Below the pieces are notes generated by a model that saw only the letters and a program-made list of their open reading frames with translations, did not search any database and was not told the origin of the DNA. DNA of 63,033 nt from Nemertoderma westbladi (taxonomy: Eukaryota > Xenacoelomorpha > Nemertodermatida > Nemertodermatidae). Location of the stretch: NCBI GenBank assembly GCA_032718475.1, contig JAUCBJ010000595.1, positions 1 through 63,033 of the forward strand, written 5' to 3'. Within the stretch, counting starts at the first letter, position 1, and each line of letters begins with the position of its first letter. A program made the translations under genes and the position numbers. This document shows, piece by piece, positions 27,201 to 42,666 of the stretch.

Positions 27201-30200
27201 GGTTGTGTACTATTGAACTAAATGAATTATTGAAATTGCTCAACAATAACTCGTCATGCATTAATGTGGTTGTGTACTATTGAACTAAATGAATTATTGA
27301 AATTGCTCAACAATAACTCGTCATGCATTAATGTGGTTGTGTACTATTGAACTATATGAACTATTGAAATTGCTCAACAATAACTCGTCATGCATTAATG
27401 TGGTTGTGTACTATTGAACTAAATGAATTATTGAAATTGCTCAACAATAACTCGTCATGCATTAATGTGGTTGTGTACTATTTAAATTGCTCAACAATAA
27501 CTCGTCATGCATTAATGTGGTTGTGTACTATTGAACTATATGAAATATTGAAATTGCTCAACAATAACTCGTCATGCATTAATGTGGTTGTGTACTATTG
27601 AACTAAATGAATTATTGAAATTGCTCAACAATAACTCGTCATGCATTAATGTGGTTGTGTACTATTTAAATTGCTCAACAATAACTCGTCATGCATTAAT
27701 GTGGTTGTGTACTATTGAACTAAATGAATTATTGAAATTGCTCAACAATAACTCGTCATGCATTAATGTGGTTGTGTACTATTTAAATTGCTCAACAATA
27801 ACTCGTCATGCATTAATGTGGTTGTGTACTATTGAACTATATGAACTATTTAAATTGCTCAACAATAACTCGTCATGCATTAATGTGGTTGTGTACTATT
27901 TAAATTGCTCAACAATAACTCGTCATGCATTAATGTGGTTGTGTACTATTGAACTAAATGAATTATTGAAATTGCTCAACAATAACTCGTCATGCATTAA
28001 TGTGGTTGTGTACTATTGAACTATATGTACTATTGAAATTGCTCAACAATAACTCGTCATGCATTAATGTGGTTGTGTACTATTGAACTAAATGAATTAT
28101 TGAAATTGCTCAACAATAACTCGTCATGCATTAATGTGGTTGTGTACTATTGAACTAAATGAATTATTGAAATTGCTCAACAATAACTCGTCATGCATTA
28201 ATGTGGTTGTGTACTATTGAACTAAATGAATTATTTAAATTGCTCAACAATAACTCGTCATGCATTAATGTGGTTGTGTACTATTTAAATTGCTCAACAA
28301 TAACTCGTCATGCATTAATGTGGTTGTGTACTATTGAACTAAATGAATTATTGAAATTGCTCAACAATAACTCGTCATGCATTAATGTGGTTGTGTACTA
28401 TTGAACTAAATGAATTATTGAAATTGCTCAACAATAACTCGTCATGCATTAATGTGGTTGTGTACTATTGAACTATATGAAATATTGAAATTGCTCAACA
28501 ATAACTCGTCATGCATTAATGTGGTTGTGTACTATTGAACTAAATGAATTATTGAAATTGCTCAACAATAACTCGTCATGCATTAATGTGGTTGTGTACT
28601 ATTGAACTAAATGAATTATTGAAATTGCTCAACAATAACTCGTCATGCATTAATGTGGTTGTGTACTATTGAACTATATGAAATATTGAAATTGCTCAAC
28701 AATAACTCGTCATGCATTAATGTGGTTGTGTACTATTGAACTAAATGAATTATTGAAATTGCTCAACAATAACTCGTCATGCATTAATGTGGTTGTGTAC
28801 TATTGAACTAAATGAATTATTGAAATTGCTCAACAATAACTCGTCATGCATTAATGTGGTTGTGTACTATTGAACTATATGAACTATTGAAATTGCTCAA
28901 CAATAACTCGTCATGCATTAATGTGGTTGTGTACTATTGAACTAAATGAATTATTGAAATTGCTCAACAATAACTCGTCATGCATTAATGTGGTTGTGTA
29001 CTATTGAACTAAATGAATTATTGAAATTGCTCAACAATAACTCGTCATGCATTAATGTGGTTGTGTACTATTGAACTATATGAAATATTGAAATTACTCA
29101 ACAATAACTCGTCATGCATTAATGTGGTTGTGTACTATTGAACTAAATGAATTATTGAAATTGCTCAACAATAACTCGTCATGCATTAATGTGGTTGTGT
29201 ACTATTGAACTATATGAAATATTGAAATTGCTCAACAATAACTCGTCATGCATTAATGTGGTTGTGTACTATTGAACTAAATGAATTATTGAAATTGCTC
29301 AACAATAACTCGTCATGCATTAATGTGGTTGTGTACTATTGAACTATATGAACTATTGAAATTGCTCAACAATAACTCGTCATGCATTAATGTGGTTGTG
29401 TACTATTGAACTAAATGAATTATTGAAATTGCTCAACAATAACTCGTCATGCATTAATGTGGTTGTGTACTATTGAACTATATGAAATATTGAAATTGCT
29501 CAACAATAACTCGTCATGCATTAATGTGGTTGTGTACTATTGAACTATATGAACTATTGAAATTGCTCAACAATAACTCGTCATGCATTAATGTGGTTGT
29601 GTACTATTGAACTAAATGAAATATTGAAATTGCTCAACAATAACTCGTCATGCATTAATGTGGTTGTGTACTATTGAACTAAATGAATTATTGAAATTGC
29701 TCAACAATAACTCGTCATGCATTAATGTGGTTGTGTACTATTGAACTATATGAAATATTGAAATTGCTCAACAATAACTCGTCATGCATTAATGTGGTTG
29801 TGTACTATTGAACTAAATGAATTATTGAAATTGCTCAACAATAACTCGTCATGCATTAATGTGGTTGTGTACTATTGAACTATATGAACTATTGAAATTG
29901 CTCAACAATAACTCGTCATGCATTAATGTGGTTGTGTACTATTGAAATTGCTCAACAATAACTCGTCATGCATTAATGTGGTTGTGTACTATTGAACTAT
30001 ATGAAATATTGAAATTGCTCAACAATAACTCGTCATGCATTAATGTGGTTGTGTACTATTGAACTATATGTACTATTGAAATTGCTCAACAATAACTCGT
30101 CATACATTAATGTGGTTGTGTACTATTGAACTAAATGAATTATTGAAATTGCTCAACAATAACTCGTCATGCATTAATGTGGTTGTGTACTATTGAACTA

Positions 30201-33200
30201 TATGAACTATTGAAATTGCTCAACAATAACTCGTCATGCATTAATGTGGTTGTGTACTATTGAACTAAATGAAATATTGAAATTGCTCAACAATAACTCG
30301 TCATGAATTAATGTGGTTGTGTACTATTGAAATTGCTCAACAATAACTCGTCATGCATTAATGTGGTTGTGTACTATTGAACTATATGAACTATTGAAAT
30401 TGCTCAACAATAACTCGTCATGCATTAATGTGGTTGTGTACTATTGAACTAAATGAATTATTGAAATTGCTCAACAATAACTCGTCATGCATTAATGTGG
30501 TTGTGTACTATTGAACTATATGAACTATTGAAATTGCTCAACAATAACTTGTCATGCATTAATGTGGTTGTGTACTATTGAACTATATGAACTATTGAAA
30601 TTGCTCAACAATAACTCGTCATGCATTAATGTGGTTGTGTACTATTGAACTATATGAACTATTGAAATTGCTCAACAATAACTCGTCATGCATTAATGTG
30701 GTTGTGTACTATTGAAATTGCTCAACAATAACTCGTCATGCATTAATGTGGTTGTGTACTATTGAACTATATGAAATATTGAAATTGCTCAACAATAACT
30801 CGTCATGCATTAATGTGGTTGTGTACTATTGAACTAAATGAATTATTGAAATTGCTCAACAATAACTCGTCATGCATTAATGTGGTTGTGTACTATTTAA
30901 ATTGCTCAACAATAACTCGTCATGCATTAATGTGGTTGTGTACTATTGAACTAAATGAAATATTGAAATTGCTCAACAATAACTCGTCATGAATTAATGT
31001 GGTTGTGTACTATTGAAATTGCTCAACAATAACTCGTCATGCATTAATGTGGTTGTGTACTATTGAACTATATGAACTATTGAAATTGCTCAACAATAAC
31101 TCGTCATGCATTAATGTGGTTGTGTACTATTGAACTAAATGAATTATTGAAATTGCTCAACAATAACTCGTCATGCATTAATGTGGTTGTGTACTATTGA
31201 ACTATATGTACTATTGAAATTGCTCAACAATAACTCGTCATGCATTAATGTGGTTGTGTACTATTGAACTATATGAACTATTGAAATTGCTCAACAATAA
31301 CTCGTCATGCATTAATGTGGTTGTGTACTATTGAACTATATGAACTATTGAAATTGCTCAACAATAACTCGTCATGCATTAATGTGGTTGTGTACTATTG
31401 AACTATATGAACTATTGAAATTGCTCAACAATAACTCGTCATGCATTAATGTGGTTGTGTACTATTGAAATTGCTCAACAATAACTCGTCATGCATTAAT
31501 GTGGTTGTGTACTATTGAACTATATGAAATATTGAAATTGCTCAACAATAACTCGTCATGCATTAATGTGGTTGTGTACTATTGAACTAAATGAATTATT
31601 GAAATTGCTCAACAATAACTCGTCATGCATTAATGTGGTTGTGTACTATTTAAATTGCTCAACAATAACTCGTCATGCATTAATGTGGTTGTGTACTATT
31701 GAACTAAATGAAATATTGAAATTGCTCAACAATAACTCGTCATGAATTAATGTGGTTGTGTACTATTGAAATTGCTCAACAATAACTCGTCATGCATTAA
31801 TGTGGTTGTGTACTATTGAACTATATGAACTATTGAAATTGCTCAACAATAACTCGTCATGCATTAATGTGGTTGTGTACTATTGAACTAAATGAATTAT
31901 TGAAATTGCTCAACAATAACTCGTCATGCATTAATGTGGTTGTGTACTATTGAACTATATGAACTATTGAAATTGCTCAACAATAACTCGTCATGCATTA
32001 ATGTGGTTGTGTACTATTGAACTATATGAACTATTGAAATTGCTCAACAATAACTCGTCATGCATTAATGTGGTTGTGTACTATTGAACTAAATGAATTA
32101 TTGAAATTGCTCAACAATAACTCGTCATGCATTAATGTGGTTGTGTACTATTGAACTATATGAACTATTGAAATTGCTCAACAATAACTCGTCATGCATT
32201 AATGTGGTTGTGTACTATTGAACTATATGAACTATTGAAATTGCTCAACAATAACTCGTCATGCATTAATGTGGTTGTGTACTATTGAACTATATGAACT
32301 ATTGAAATTGCTCAACAATAACTCGTCATGCATTAATGTGGTTGTGTACTATTGAACTAAATGAATTATTGAAATTGCTCAACAATAACTCGTCATGCAT
32401 TAATGTGGTTGTGTACTATTGAACTATATGAACTATTGAAATTGCTCAACAATAACTCGTCATGCATTAATGTGGTTGTGTACTATTGAACTATATGAAC
32501 TATTGAAATTGCTCAACAATAACTCGTCATGCATTAATGTGGTTGTGTACTATTGAACTAAATGAATTATTGAAATTGCTCAACAATAACTCGTCATGCA
32601 TTAATGTGGTTGTGTACTATTGAACTATATGAACTATTGAAATTGCTCAACAATAACTCGTCATGCATTAATGTGGTTGTGTACTATTGAACTAAATGAA
32701 TTATTGAAATTGCTCAACAATAACTCGTCATGCATTAATGTGGTTGTGTACTATTGAACTAAATGAATTATTGAAATTGCTCAACAATAACTCGTCATGC
32801 ATTAATGTGGTTGTGTACTATTGAACTAAATGAATTATTGAAATTGCTCAACAATAACTCGTCATGCATTAATGTGGTTGTGTACTATTGAACTATATGT
32901 ACTATTGAAATTGCTCAACAATAACTCGTCATGCATTAATGTGGTTGTGTACTATTGAACTAAATGAATTATTGAAATTGCTCAACAATAACTCGTCATG
33001 CATTAATGTGGTTGTGTACTATTGAACTAAATGAATTATTGAAATTGCTCAACAATAACTCGTCATGCATTAATGTGGTTGTGTACTATTTAAATTGCTC
33101 AACAATAACTCGTCATGCATTAATGTGGTTGTGTACTATTGAACTAAATGAATTATTGAAATTGCTCAACAATAACTCGTCATGCATTAATGTGGTTGTG

Positions 33201-33752
33201 TACTATTGAACTATATGAAATATTGAAATTGCTCAACAATAACTCGTCATGCATTAATGTGGTTGTGTACTATTGAACTAAATGAATTATTGAAATTGCT
33301 CAACAATAACTCGTCATGCATTAATGTGGTTGTGTACTATTGAACTATATGAATTATTGAAATTGCTCAACAATAACTCGTCATGCATTAATGTGGTTGT
33401 GTACTATTGAACTATATGAAATATTGAAATTGCTCAACAATAACTCGTCATGCATTAATGTGGTTGTGTACTATTGAACTAAATGAATTATTGAAATTGC
33501 TCAACAATAACTCGTCATGCATTAATGTGGTTGTGTACTATTGAACTAAATGAATTATTGAAATTGCTCAACAATAACTCGTCATGCATTAATGTGGTTG
33601 TGTACTATTGAACTATATGAACTATTGAAATTGCTCAACAATAACTCGTCATGCATTAATGTGGTTGTGTACTATTGAACTAAATGAATTATTGAAATTG
33701 CTCAACAATAACTCGTCATGCATTAATGTGGTTGTGTACTATTTAAATTGCT
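21230..33752. repeat. 6,261-bp tandem duplication inside the 31-kb array
   Basis: Positions about 21230-27490 and 27491-33752 match at a constant offset of 6,261 bp. Rare unit variants are shared at that offset: CATACATT near 23841 and 30102, CTTGTCAT near 24288 and 30549, CATGAATTA near 24043 and 30304. The same order of unit types recurs, for example identical runs at 21321/27582, 21940/28201, 26745/33006 and 27398/33659. Upstream of about 21230 and downstream of about 33.9 kb the order differs. Confidence 0.9.
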
Positions 33753-36700
33753 CAACAATAACTCGTCATGCATTAATGTGGTTGTGTACTATTGAACTAT
33801 ATGAAATATTGAAATTGCTCAACAATAACTCGTCATGCATTAATGTGGTTGTGTACTATTGAACTAAATGAATTATTGAAATTGCTCAACAATAACTCGT
33901 CATGCATTAATGTGGTTGTGTACTATTGAACTATATGAAATATTGAAATTGCTCAACAATAACTCGTCATGCATTAATGTGGTTGTGTACTATTGAACTA
34001 TATGAACTATTGAAATTGCTCAACAATAACTCGTCATGCATTAATGTGGTTGTGTACTATTGAACTAAATGAATTATTGAAATTGCTCAACAATAACTCG
34101 TCATGCATTAATGTGGTTGTGTACTATTGAACTAAATGAATTATTGAAATTGCTCAACAATAACTCGTCATGCATTAATGTGGTTGTGTACTATTGAACT
34201 ATATGAAATATTGAAATTGCTCAACAATAGCTCGTCATGCATTAATGTGGTTGTGTACTATTGAACTATATGAAATATTGAAATTGCTCAACAATAACTC
34301 GTCATGCATTAATGTGGTTGTGTACTATTGAACTATATGAAATATTGAAATTGCTCAACAATAGCTCGTCATGCATTAATGTGGTTGTGTACTATTGAAC
34401 TATATGAAATATTGAAATTGCTCAACAATAACTCGTCATGCATTAATGTGGTTGTGTACTATTGAACTAAATGAATTATTGAAATTGCTCAACAATAACT
34501 CGTCATGCATTAATGTGGTTGTGTACTATTGAACTATATGAAATATTGAAATTGCTCAACAATAACTCGTCATGCATTAATGTGGTTGTGTACTATTGAA
34601 CTAAATGAATTATTGAAATTGCTCAACAATAACTCGTCATGCATTAATGTGGTTGTGTACTATTTAAATTGCTCAACAATAACTCGTCATGCATTAATGT
34701 GGTTGTGTACTATTGAACTATATGAAATATTGAAATTGCTCAACAATAACTCGTCATGCATTAATGTGGTTGTGTACTATTGAACTAAATGAATTATTGA
34801 AATTGCTCAACAATAACTCGTCATGCATTAATGTGGTTGTGTACTATTGAACTATATGAAATATTGAAATTGCTCAACAATAACTCGTCATGCATTAATG
34901 TGGTTGTGTACTATTGAACTAAATGAATTATTGAAATTGCTCAACAATAACTCGTCATGCATTAATGTGGTTGTGTACTATTTAAATTGCTCAACAATAA
35001 CTCATCATGCATTAATGTGGTTGTGTACTATTGAACTAAATGAATTATTGAAATTGCTCAACAATAACTCGTCATGCATTAATGTGGTTGTGTACTATTG
35101 AACTAAATGAATTATTGAAATTGCTCAACAATAACTCGTCATGCATTAATGTGGTTGTGTACTATTGAACTATATGAAATATTGAAATTGCTCAACAATA
35201 ACTCGTCATGCATTAATGTGGTTGTGTACTATTGAACTAAATGAATTATTGAAATTGCTCAACAATAACTCGTCATGCATTAATGTGGTTGTGTACTATT
35301 TAAATTGCTCAACAATAACTCATCATGCATTAATGTGGTTGTGTACTATTGAACTAAATGAATTATTGAAATTGCTCAACAATAACTCGTCATGCATTAA
35401 TGTGGTTGTGTACTATTGAACTATATGAAATATTGAAATTGCTCAACAATAACTCGTCATGCATTAATGTGGTTGTGTACTATTGAACTATATGAAATAT
35501 TGAAATTGCTCAACAATAACTCGTCATGCATTAATGTGGTTGTGTACTATTGAACTATATGAAATATTGAAATTGCTCAACAATAACTCGTCATGCATTA
35601 ATGTGGTTGTGTACTATTGAACTATATGAAATATTGAAATTGCTCAACAATAACTCGTCATGCATTAATGTGGTTGTGTACTATTGAACTAAATGAATTA
35701 TTGAAATTGCTCAACAATAACTCGTCATGCATTAATGTGGTTGTGTACTATTTAAATTGCTCAACAATAACTCATCATGCATTAATGTGGTTGTGTACTA
35801 TTGAACTAAATGAATTATTGAAATTGCTCAACAATAACTCGTCATGCATTAATGTGGTTGTGTACTATTGAACTAAATGAATTATTGAAATTGCTCAACA
35901 ATAACTCGTCATGCATTAATGTGGTTGTGTACTATTGAACTAAATGAATTATTGAAATTGCTCAACAATAACTCGTCATGCATTAATGTGGTTGTGTACT
36001 ATTGAACTAAATGAATTATTGAAATTGCTCAACAATAACTCGTCATGCATTAATGTGGTTGTGTACTATTGAACTAAATGAATTATTGAAATTGCTCAAC
36101 AATAACTCGTCATGCATTAATGTGGTTGTGTACTATTTAAATTGCTCAACAATAACTCATCATGCATTAATGTGGTTGTGTACTATTGAACTAAATGAAT
36201 TATTGAAATTGCTCAACAATAACTCGTCATGCATTAATGTGGTTGTGTACTATTGAACTAAATGAATTATTGAAATTGCTCAACAATAACTCGTCATGCA
36301 TTAATGTGGTTGTGTACTATTGAACTAAATGAATTATTGAAATTGCTCAACAATAACTCGTCATGCATTAATGTGGTTGTGTACTATTGAACTAAATGAA
36401 TTATTGAAATTGCTCAACAATAACTCGTCATGCATTAATGTGGTTGTGTACTATTGAACTAAATGAATTATTGAAATTGCTCAACAATAACTCGTCATGC
36501 ATTAATGTGGTTGTGTACTATTGAACTAAATGAATTATTGAAATTGCTCAACAATAACTCGTCATGCATTAATGTGGTTGTGTACTATTGAACTAAATGA
36601 ATTATTGAAATTGCTCAACAATAACTCGTCATGCATTAATGTGGTTGTGTACTATTGAACTAAATGAATTATTGAAATTGCTCAACAATAACTCGTCATG

Positions 36701-38329
36701 CATTAATGTGGTTGTGTACTATTGAACTAAATGAATTATTGAAATTGCTCAACAATAGCTCGTCATGCATTAATGTGGTTGTGTACTATTGAACTATATG
36801 AAATATTGAAATTGCTCAACAATAACTCGTCATGCATTAATGTGGTTGTGTACTATTGAACTAAATGAATTATTGAAATTGCTCAACAATAACTCGTCAT
36901 GCATTAATGTGGTTGTGTACTATTGAACTATATGAACTATTGAAATTACTCAACAATAACTCGTCATGCATTAATGTGGTTGTGTACTATTGAACTAAAT
37001 GAATTATTGAAATTGCTCAACAATAACTCGTCATGCATTAATGTGGTTGTGTACTATTGAACTAAATGAATTATTGAAATTGCTCAACAATAACTCGTCA
37101 TGCATTAATGTGGTTGTGTACTATTGAACTAAATGAATTATTGAAATTGCTCAACAATAACTCGTCATGCATTAATGTGGTTGTGTACTATTGAACTATA
37201 TGAAATATTGAAATTGCTCAACAATAACTCGTCATGCATTAATGTGGTTGTGTACTATTGAACTAAATGAATTATTGAAATTGCTCAACAATAACTCGTC
37301 ATGCATTAATGTGGTTGTGTACTATTGAACTAAATGAATTATTGAAATTGCTCAACAATAACTCGTCATGCATTAATGTGGTTGTGTACTATTGAACTAT
37401 ATGAAATATTGAAATTGCTCAACAATAACTCGTCATGCATTAATGTGGTTGTGTACTATTGAACTAAATGAATTATTGAAATTGCTCAACAATAACTCGT
37501 CATGCATTAATGTGGTTGTGTACTATTGAACTATATGAAATATTGAAATTGCTCAACAATAACTCGTCATGCATTAATGTGGTTGTGTACTATTGAACTA
37601 AATGAATTATTGAAATTGCTCAACAATAACTCGTCATGCATTAATGTGGTTGTGTACTATTGAACTAAATGAAATATTGAAATTGCTCAACAATAACTCG
37701 TCATGCATTAATGTGGTTGTGTACTATTGAACTAAATGAATTATTGAAATTGCTCAACAATAACTCGTCATGCATTAATGTGGTTGTGTACTATTGAACT
37801 AAATGAAATATTGAAATTGCTCAACAATAACTCGTCATGCATTAATGTGGTTGTGTACTATTGAACTAAATGAAATATTGAAATTGCTCAACAATAACTC
37901 GTCATGCATTAATGTGGTTGTATACTATTGAACTAAATGAATTATTGAAATTGCTCAACAATAACTCGTCATGCATTAATGTGGTTGTGTACTATTGAAC
38001 TAAATGAATTATTGAAATTGCTCAACAATAACTCGTCATGCATTAATGTGGTTGTGTATTATTGAACTATATGAACTATTGAAATTGCTCAACAATAACT
38101 CGTCATGCATTAATGTGGTTGTGTATTATTGAACTATATGAACTATTGAAATTGCTCAACAATAACTCGTCATGCATTAATGTGGTTGTGTACTATTGAA
38201 CTATATGAACTATTGAACTATATGTACTATTGAACTATATGAACTATTGAAATTGCTCAACAATAACTCGTCATGCATTAATGTGGTTGTGTATTATTGA
38301 ACTATATGAACTATTGAAATTGCTCAACA

Positions 38330-41300
38330 ATAACTCGTCATGCATTAATGTGGTTGTGTATTATTGAACTATATGAACTATTGAAATTGCTCAACAATAA
38401 CTCGTCATGCATTAATGTGGTTGTGTATTATTGAACTATATGAACTATTGAACTATATGTACTATTGAACTATATGAACTATTGAAATTGCTCAACAATA
38501 ACTCGTCATGCATTAATGTGGTTGTGTATTATTGAACTATATGAACTATTGAAATTGCTCAACAATAACTCGTCATGCATTAATGTGGTTGTGTATTATT
38601 GAACTATATGAACTATTGAAATTGCTCAACAATAACTCGTCATGCATTAATGTGGTTGTGTATTATTGAACTATATGAACTATTGAAATTACTCAACAAT
38701 AACTCGTCATGCATTAATGTGGTTGTGTATACTATTGAACTATATGAACTATTGAAATTGCTCAACAATAACTCGTCATGCATTAATGTGGTTGTGTATA
38801 CTATTGAACTATATGAACTATTGAAATTGCTCAACAATAACTCGTCATGCATTAATGTGGTTGTGTATTATTGAACTATATGAACTATTGAAATTGCTCA
38901 ACAATAACTCGTCATGCATTAATGTGGTTGTGTATTATTGAACTATATGTACTATTGAAATTGCTCAACAATAACTCGTCATGCATTAATGTGGTTGTGT
39001 ATTATTGAACTATATGAACTATTGAAATTGCTCAACAATAACTCGTCATGCATTAATGTGGTTGTGTATTATTGAACTATATGAACTATTGAAATTGCTC
39101 AACAATAACTCGTCATGCATTAATGTGGTTGTGTATTATTGAACTATATGAACTATTGAAATTGCTCAACAATAACTCGTCATGCATTAATGTGGTTGTG
39201 TATTATTGAACTATATGAACTATTGAAATTGCTCAACAACAACTCGTCATGCATTAATGTGGTTGTGAACTATTGAACTATATGAACTATTGAAATTGCT
39301 CAACAATAACTCGTCATGCATTAATGTGGTTGTGTACTATTGAACTATATGAACTATTGAAATTGCTCAACAATAACTCGTCATGCATTAATGTGGTTGT
39401 GTACTATTGAACTATATGAACTATTGAAATTGCTCAACAATATCTCGTCATGCATTAATGTGGTTGTGTACTATTGAACTATATGAACTATTGAAATTGC
39501 TCAACAATAACTCGTCATGCATTAATGTGGTTGGGTACTATTGAAATTGCTCAACAATAACTCGTCATGCATTAATGTGGTTGTGTACTATTGAACTATA
39601 TGAACTATTGAAATTGCTCAACAATAACTCGTCATGCATTAATGTGGTTGGGTACTATTGAAATTGCTCAACAATAACTCGTCATGCATTAATGTGGTTG
39701 TGTATTATTGAACTATATGAACTATTGAAATTACTCAACAATAACTCGTCATGCATTAATGTGGTTGTGTACTATTGAACTATATGAACTATTGAAATTG
39801 CTCAACAATAATTCGTCATGCATTAATGTGGTTGTGTATACTATTGAACTATATGAACTATTGAAATTGCTCAACAATAACACGTCATGCATTAATGTGG
39901 TTGTGTATTATTGAACTATATGAACTATTGAAATTGCTCAACAATAACTCGTCATGCATTAATGTGGTTGTGTATTATTGAACTATATGAACTATTGAAA
40001 TTGCTCAACAATAAATCGTCATGCATTAATGTGGTTGTGTATTATTGAACTATATGAACTATTGAAATTGCTCAACAATAACTCGTCATGCATTAATGTG
40101 GTTGTGTATTATTGAACTATATGAACTATTGAAATTACTCAACAATAACTCGTCATGCATTAATGTGGTTGTGTACTATTGAACTATATGAACTATTGAA
40201 ATTGCTCAACAATAATTCGTCATGCATTAATGTGGTTGTGTATACTATTGAACTATATGAACTATTGAAATTGCTCAACAATAACACGTCATGCATTAAT
40301 GTGGTTGTGTATTATTGAACTATATGAACTATTGAAATTGCTCAACAATAACTCGTCATGCATTAATGTGGTTGTGTATTATTGAACTATATGAACTATT
40401 GAAATTGCTCAACAATAACTCGTCATGCATTAATGTGGTTGTGTACTATTGAACTATATGAACTATTGAACTATATGTACTATTGAACTATATGAACTAT
40501 TGAAATTGCTCAACAATAACTCGTCATGCATTAATGTGGTTGTGTATTATTGAACTATATGAACTATTGAAATTGCTCAACAATAACTCGTCATGCATTA
40601 ATGTGGTTGTGTATTATTGAACTATATGAACTATTGAACTATATGTACTATTGAACTATATGAACTATTGAAATTGCTCAACAATAACTCGTCATGCATT
40701 AATGTGGTTGTGTATTATTGAACTATATGAACTATTGAAATTGCTCAACAATAACTCGTCATGCATTAATGTGGTTGTGTATTATTGAACTATATGAACT
40801 ATTGAAATTGCTCAACAATAACTCGTCATGCATTAATGTGGTTGTGTATTATTGAACTATATGAACTATTGAAATTACTCAACAATAACTCGTCATGCAT
40901 TAATGTGGTTGTGTATACTATTGAACTATATGAACTATTGAAATTGCTCAACAATAACTCGTCATGCATTAATGTGGTTGTGTATACTATTGAACTATAT
41001 GAACTATTGAAATTGCTCAACAATAACTCGTCATGCATTAATGTGGTTGTGTATTATTGAACTATATGAACTATTGAAATTGCTCAACAATAACTCGTCA
41101 TGCATTAATGTGGTTGTGTATTATTGAACTATATGTACTATTGAAATTGCTCAACAATAACTCGTCATGCATTAATGTGGTTGTGTATTATTGAACTATA
41201 TGAACTATTGAAATTGCTCAACAATAACTCGTCATGCATTAATGTGGTTGTGTATTATTGAACTATATGAACTATTGAAATTGCTCAACAATAACTCGTC

Positions 41301-41640
41301 ATGCATTAATGTGGTTGTGTATTATTGAACTATATGAACTATTGAAATTGCTCAACAATAACTCGTCATGCATTAATGTGGTTGTGTATTATTGAACTAT
41401 ATGAACTATTGAAATTGCTCAACAATAACTCGTCATGCATTAATGTGGTTGTGAAATATTGAACTATATGAACTATTGAAATTGCTCAACAATAACTCGT
41501 CATGCATTAATGTGGTTGTGTACTATTGAACTATATGAACTATTGAAATTGCTCAACAATAACTCGTCATGCATTAATGTGGTTGTGTACTATTGAACTA
41601 TATGAACTATTGAAATTGCTCAACAATATCTCGTCATGCA
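38330..41640. repeat. Duplicated 1.1-kb block at 2,186-bp offset in the array
   Basis: About 38.33-39.46 kb recurs at 40.51-41.64 kb with offset 2,186 bp. Shared rare features include the GTGTATACTATTG pairs (38.72/40.91 and 38.79/40.98), a GTACTATTG variant unit, and CAACAATATCTCG at about 39438 and 41624. The blocks are separated by other units, so this is not a simple head-to-tail copy. Confidence 0.85.
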
Positions 41641-42559
41641 TTAATGTGGTTGTGTACTATTGAAATTGCTCAACAATAACTCGTCATGCATTAATGTGGT
41701 TGTGTACTATTGAACTATATGAACTATTGAAATTGCTCAACAATAACTCGTCATGCATTAATGTGGTTGGGTACTATTGAAATTGCTCAACAATAACTCG
41801 TCATGCATTAATGTGGTTGTGTACTATTGAACTATATGAACTATTGAAATTGCTCAACAATAACTCGTCATGCATTAATGTGGTTGGGTACTATTGAAAT
41901 TGCTCAACAATAACTCGTCATGCATTAATGTGGTTGTGTACTATTGAACTATATGAACTATTGAAATTGCTCAACAATAACTCGTCATGCATTAATGTGG
42001 TTGGGTACTATTGAAATTGCTCAACAATAACTCGTCATGCATTAATGTGGTTGTGTACTATTGAACTATATGAACTATTGAAATTGCTCAACAATATCTC
42101 GTCATGCATTAATGTGGTTGTGTATTATTGAACTATATGAATTATTGAAATTGCTCAACAATAACTCGTCATGCATTAATGTGGTTGTGTACTATTGAAC
42201 TATATGAACTATTGAAATTGCTCAACAATAACTCGTCATGCATTAATGTGGTTGTGTATACTATTGAACTATATGAACTATTGAAATTGCTCAACAATAA
42301 CTCGTCATGCATTATTGCTCGCGTTACTGCACGTACATATCCAATAACCAACCACTATGAGCAGGAGAACAATGACTAGCTGTACTTACAGTTCAACTAC
42401 AGTCGTTAAGGCAGCTCTGTATAAAGAAATATTGAGTAATATAAATTATTATATGAACGTGAGAAATATATGGATAATATAGCATAGAGCGTTATATAGG
42501 ATAATAAGTGGAATAAATCTCCGTCGTTTATAAGAAGATTCTAAGAATTGTCAACGTAC

Positions 42560-42666
42560 TTGCAGTCCGCAATCAGCATGTCCAATAAAGTTATAATGTT
42601 CTTGGCCGTTTCTGGAGTCGGGTTATTCGCAGCTTCAGAATCCCGAACTTTTTTCAGGTTCGATTC
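42560..42666 (-). CDS. Ferlin exon: pre-FerA helical segment
   Basis: The acceptor TTTTTCAG ends at 42667. There are 35 codons plus two bases: ESNLKKVRDSEAANN, PTPETAKNIITLLDMLIADC, then AA. It continues the helix of the previous exon (ERL|ESNLKKV), as in dysferlin. The donor AA|GTACGT at 42559 precedes an intron of about 31.5 kb; the split Asn codon is completed by the first base of exon 10881-11076. Confidence 0.94.

Larger units (their letters stand above)
11157..42312. repeat. 31-kb minisatellite of about 67-bp units (roughly 450-480 copies)
   Basis: The basic unit is AATGTGGTTGTGTACTATTG, then AACTATATGAACTATTG, AAATTGCTCAACAATAAC and TCGTCATGCATT. Units are diverged at the left edge (11.16-11.46 kb) and regular from 11.46 kb. 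Three zones can be read. From 11.5 to 15.9 kb, units are often lengthened by extra GAACTATATGTACTATT modules. From 15.9 to 38 kb, units carry AACTAAATGAATTATTG, TATATGAAATATTG or a shortened ACTATTTAAATTGC. From 38 to 42.3 kb, units carry GTGTATTATTG. It fills the intron between exons 42560-42666 and 10881-11076. Open frames of 60-145 codons within it are translations of the unit. Confidence 0.98.

Noticed and set aside
11157-42312. Centromeric satellite
   Set aside because: The array lies between exons that join in phase within one gene. Size alone is not evidence for a centromere.
17103-42379. Dozens of open frames reading MWLCTIELNELLKLLNNNSS or the reverse-strand equivalent
   Set aside because: They are translations of the 67-bp minisatellite unit, begin and end with the unit variants, and have no gene context.
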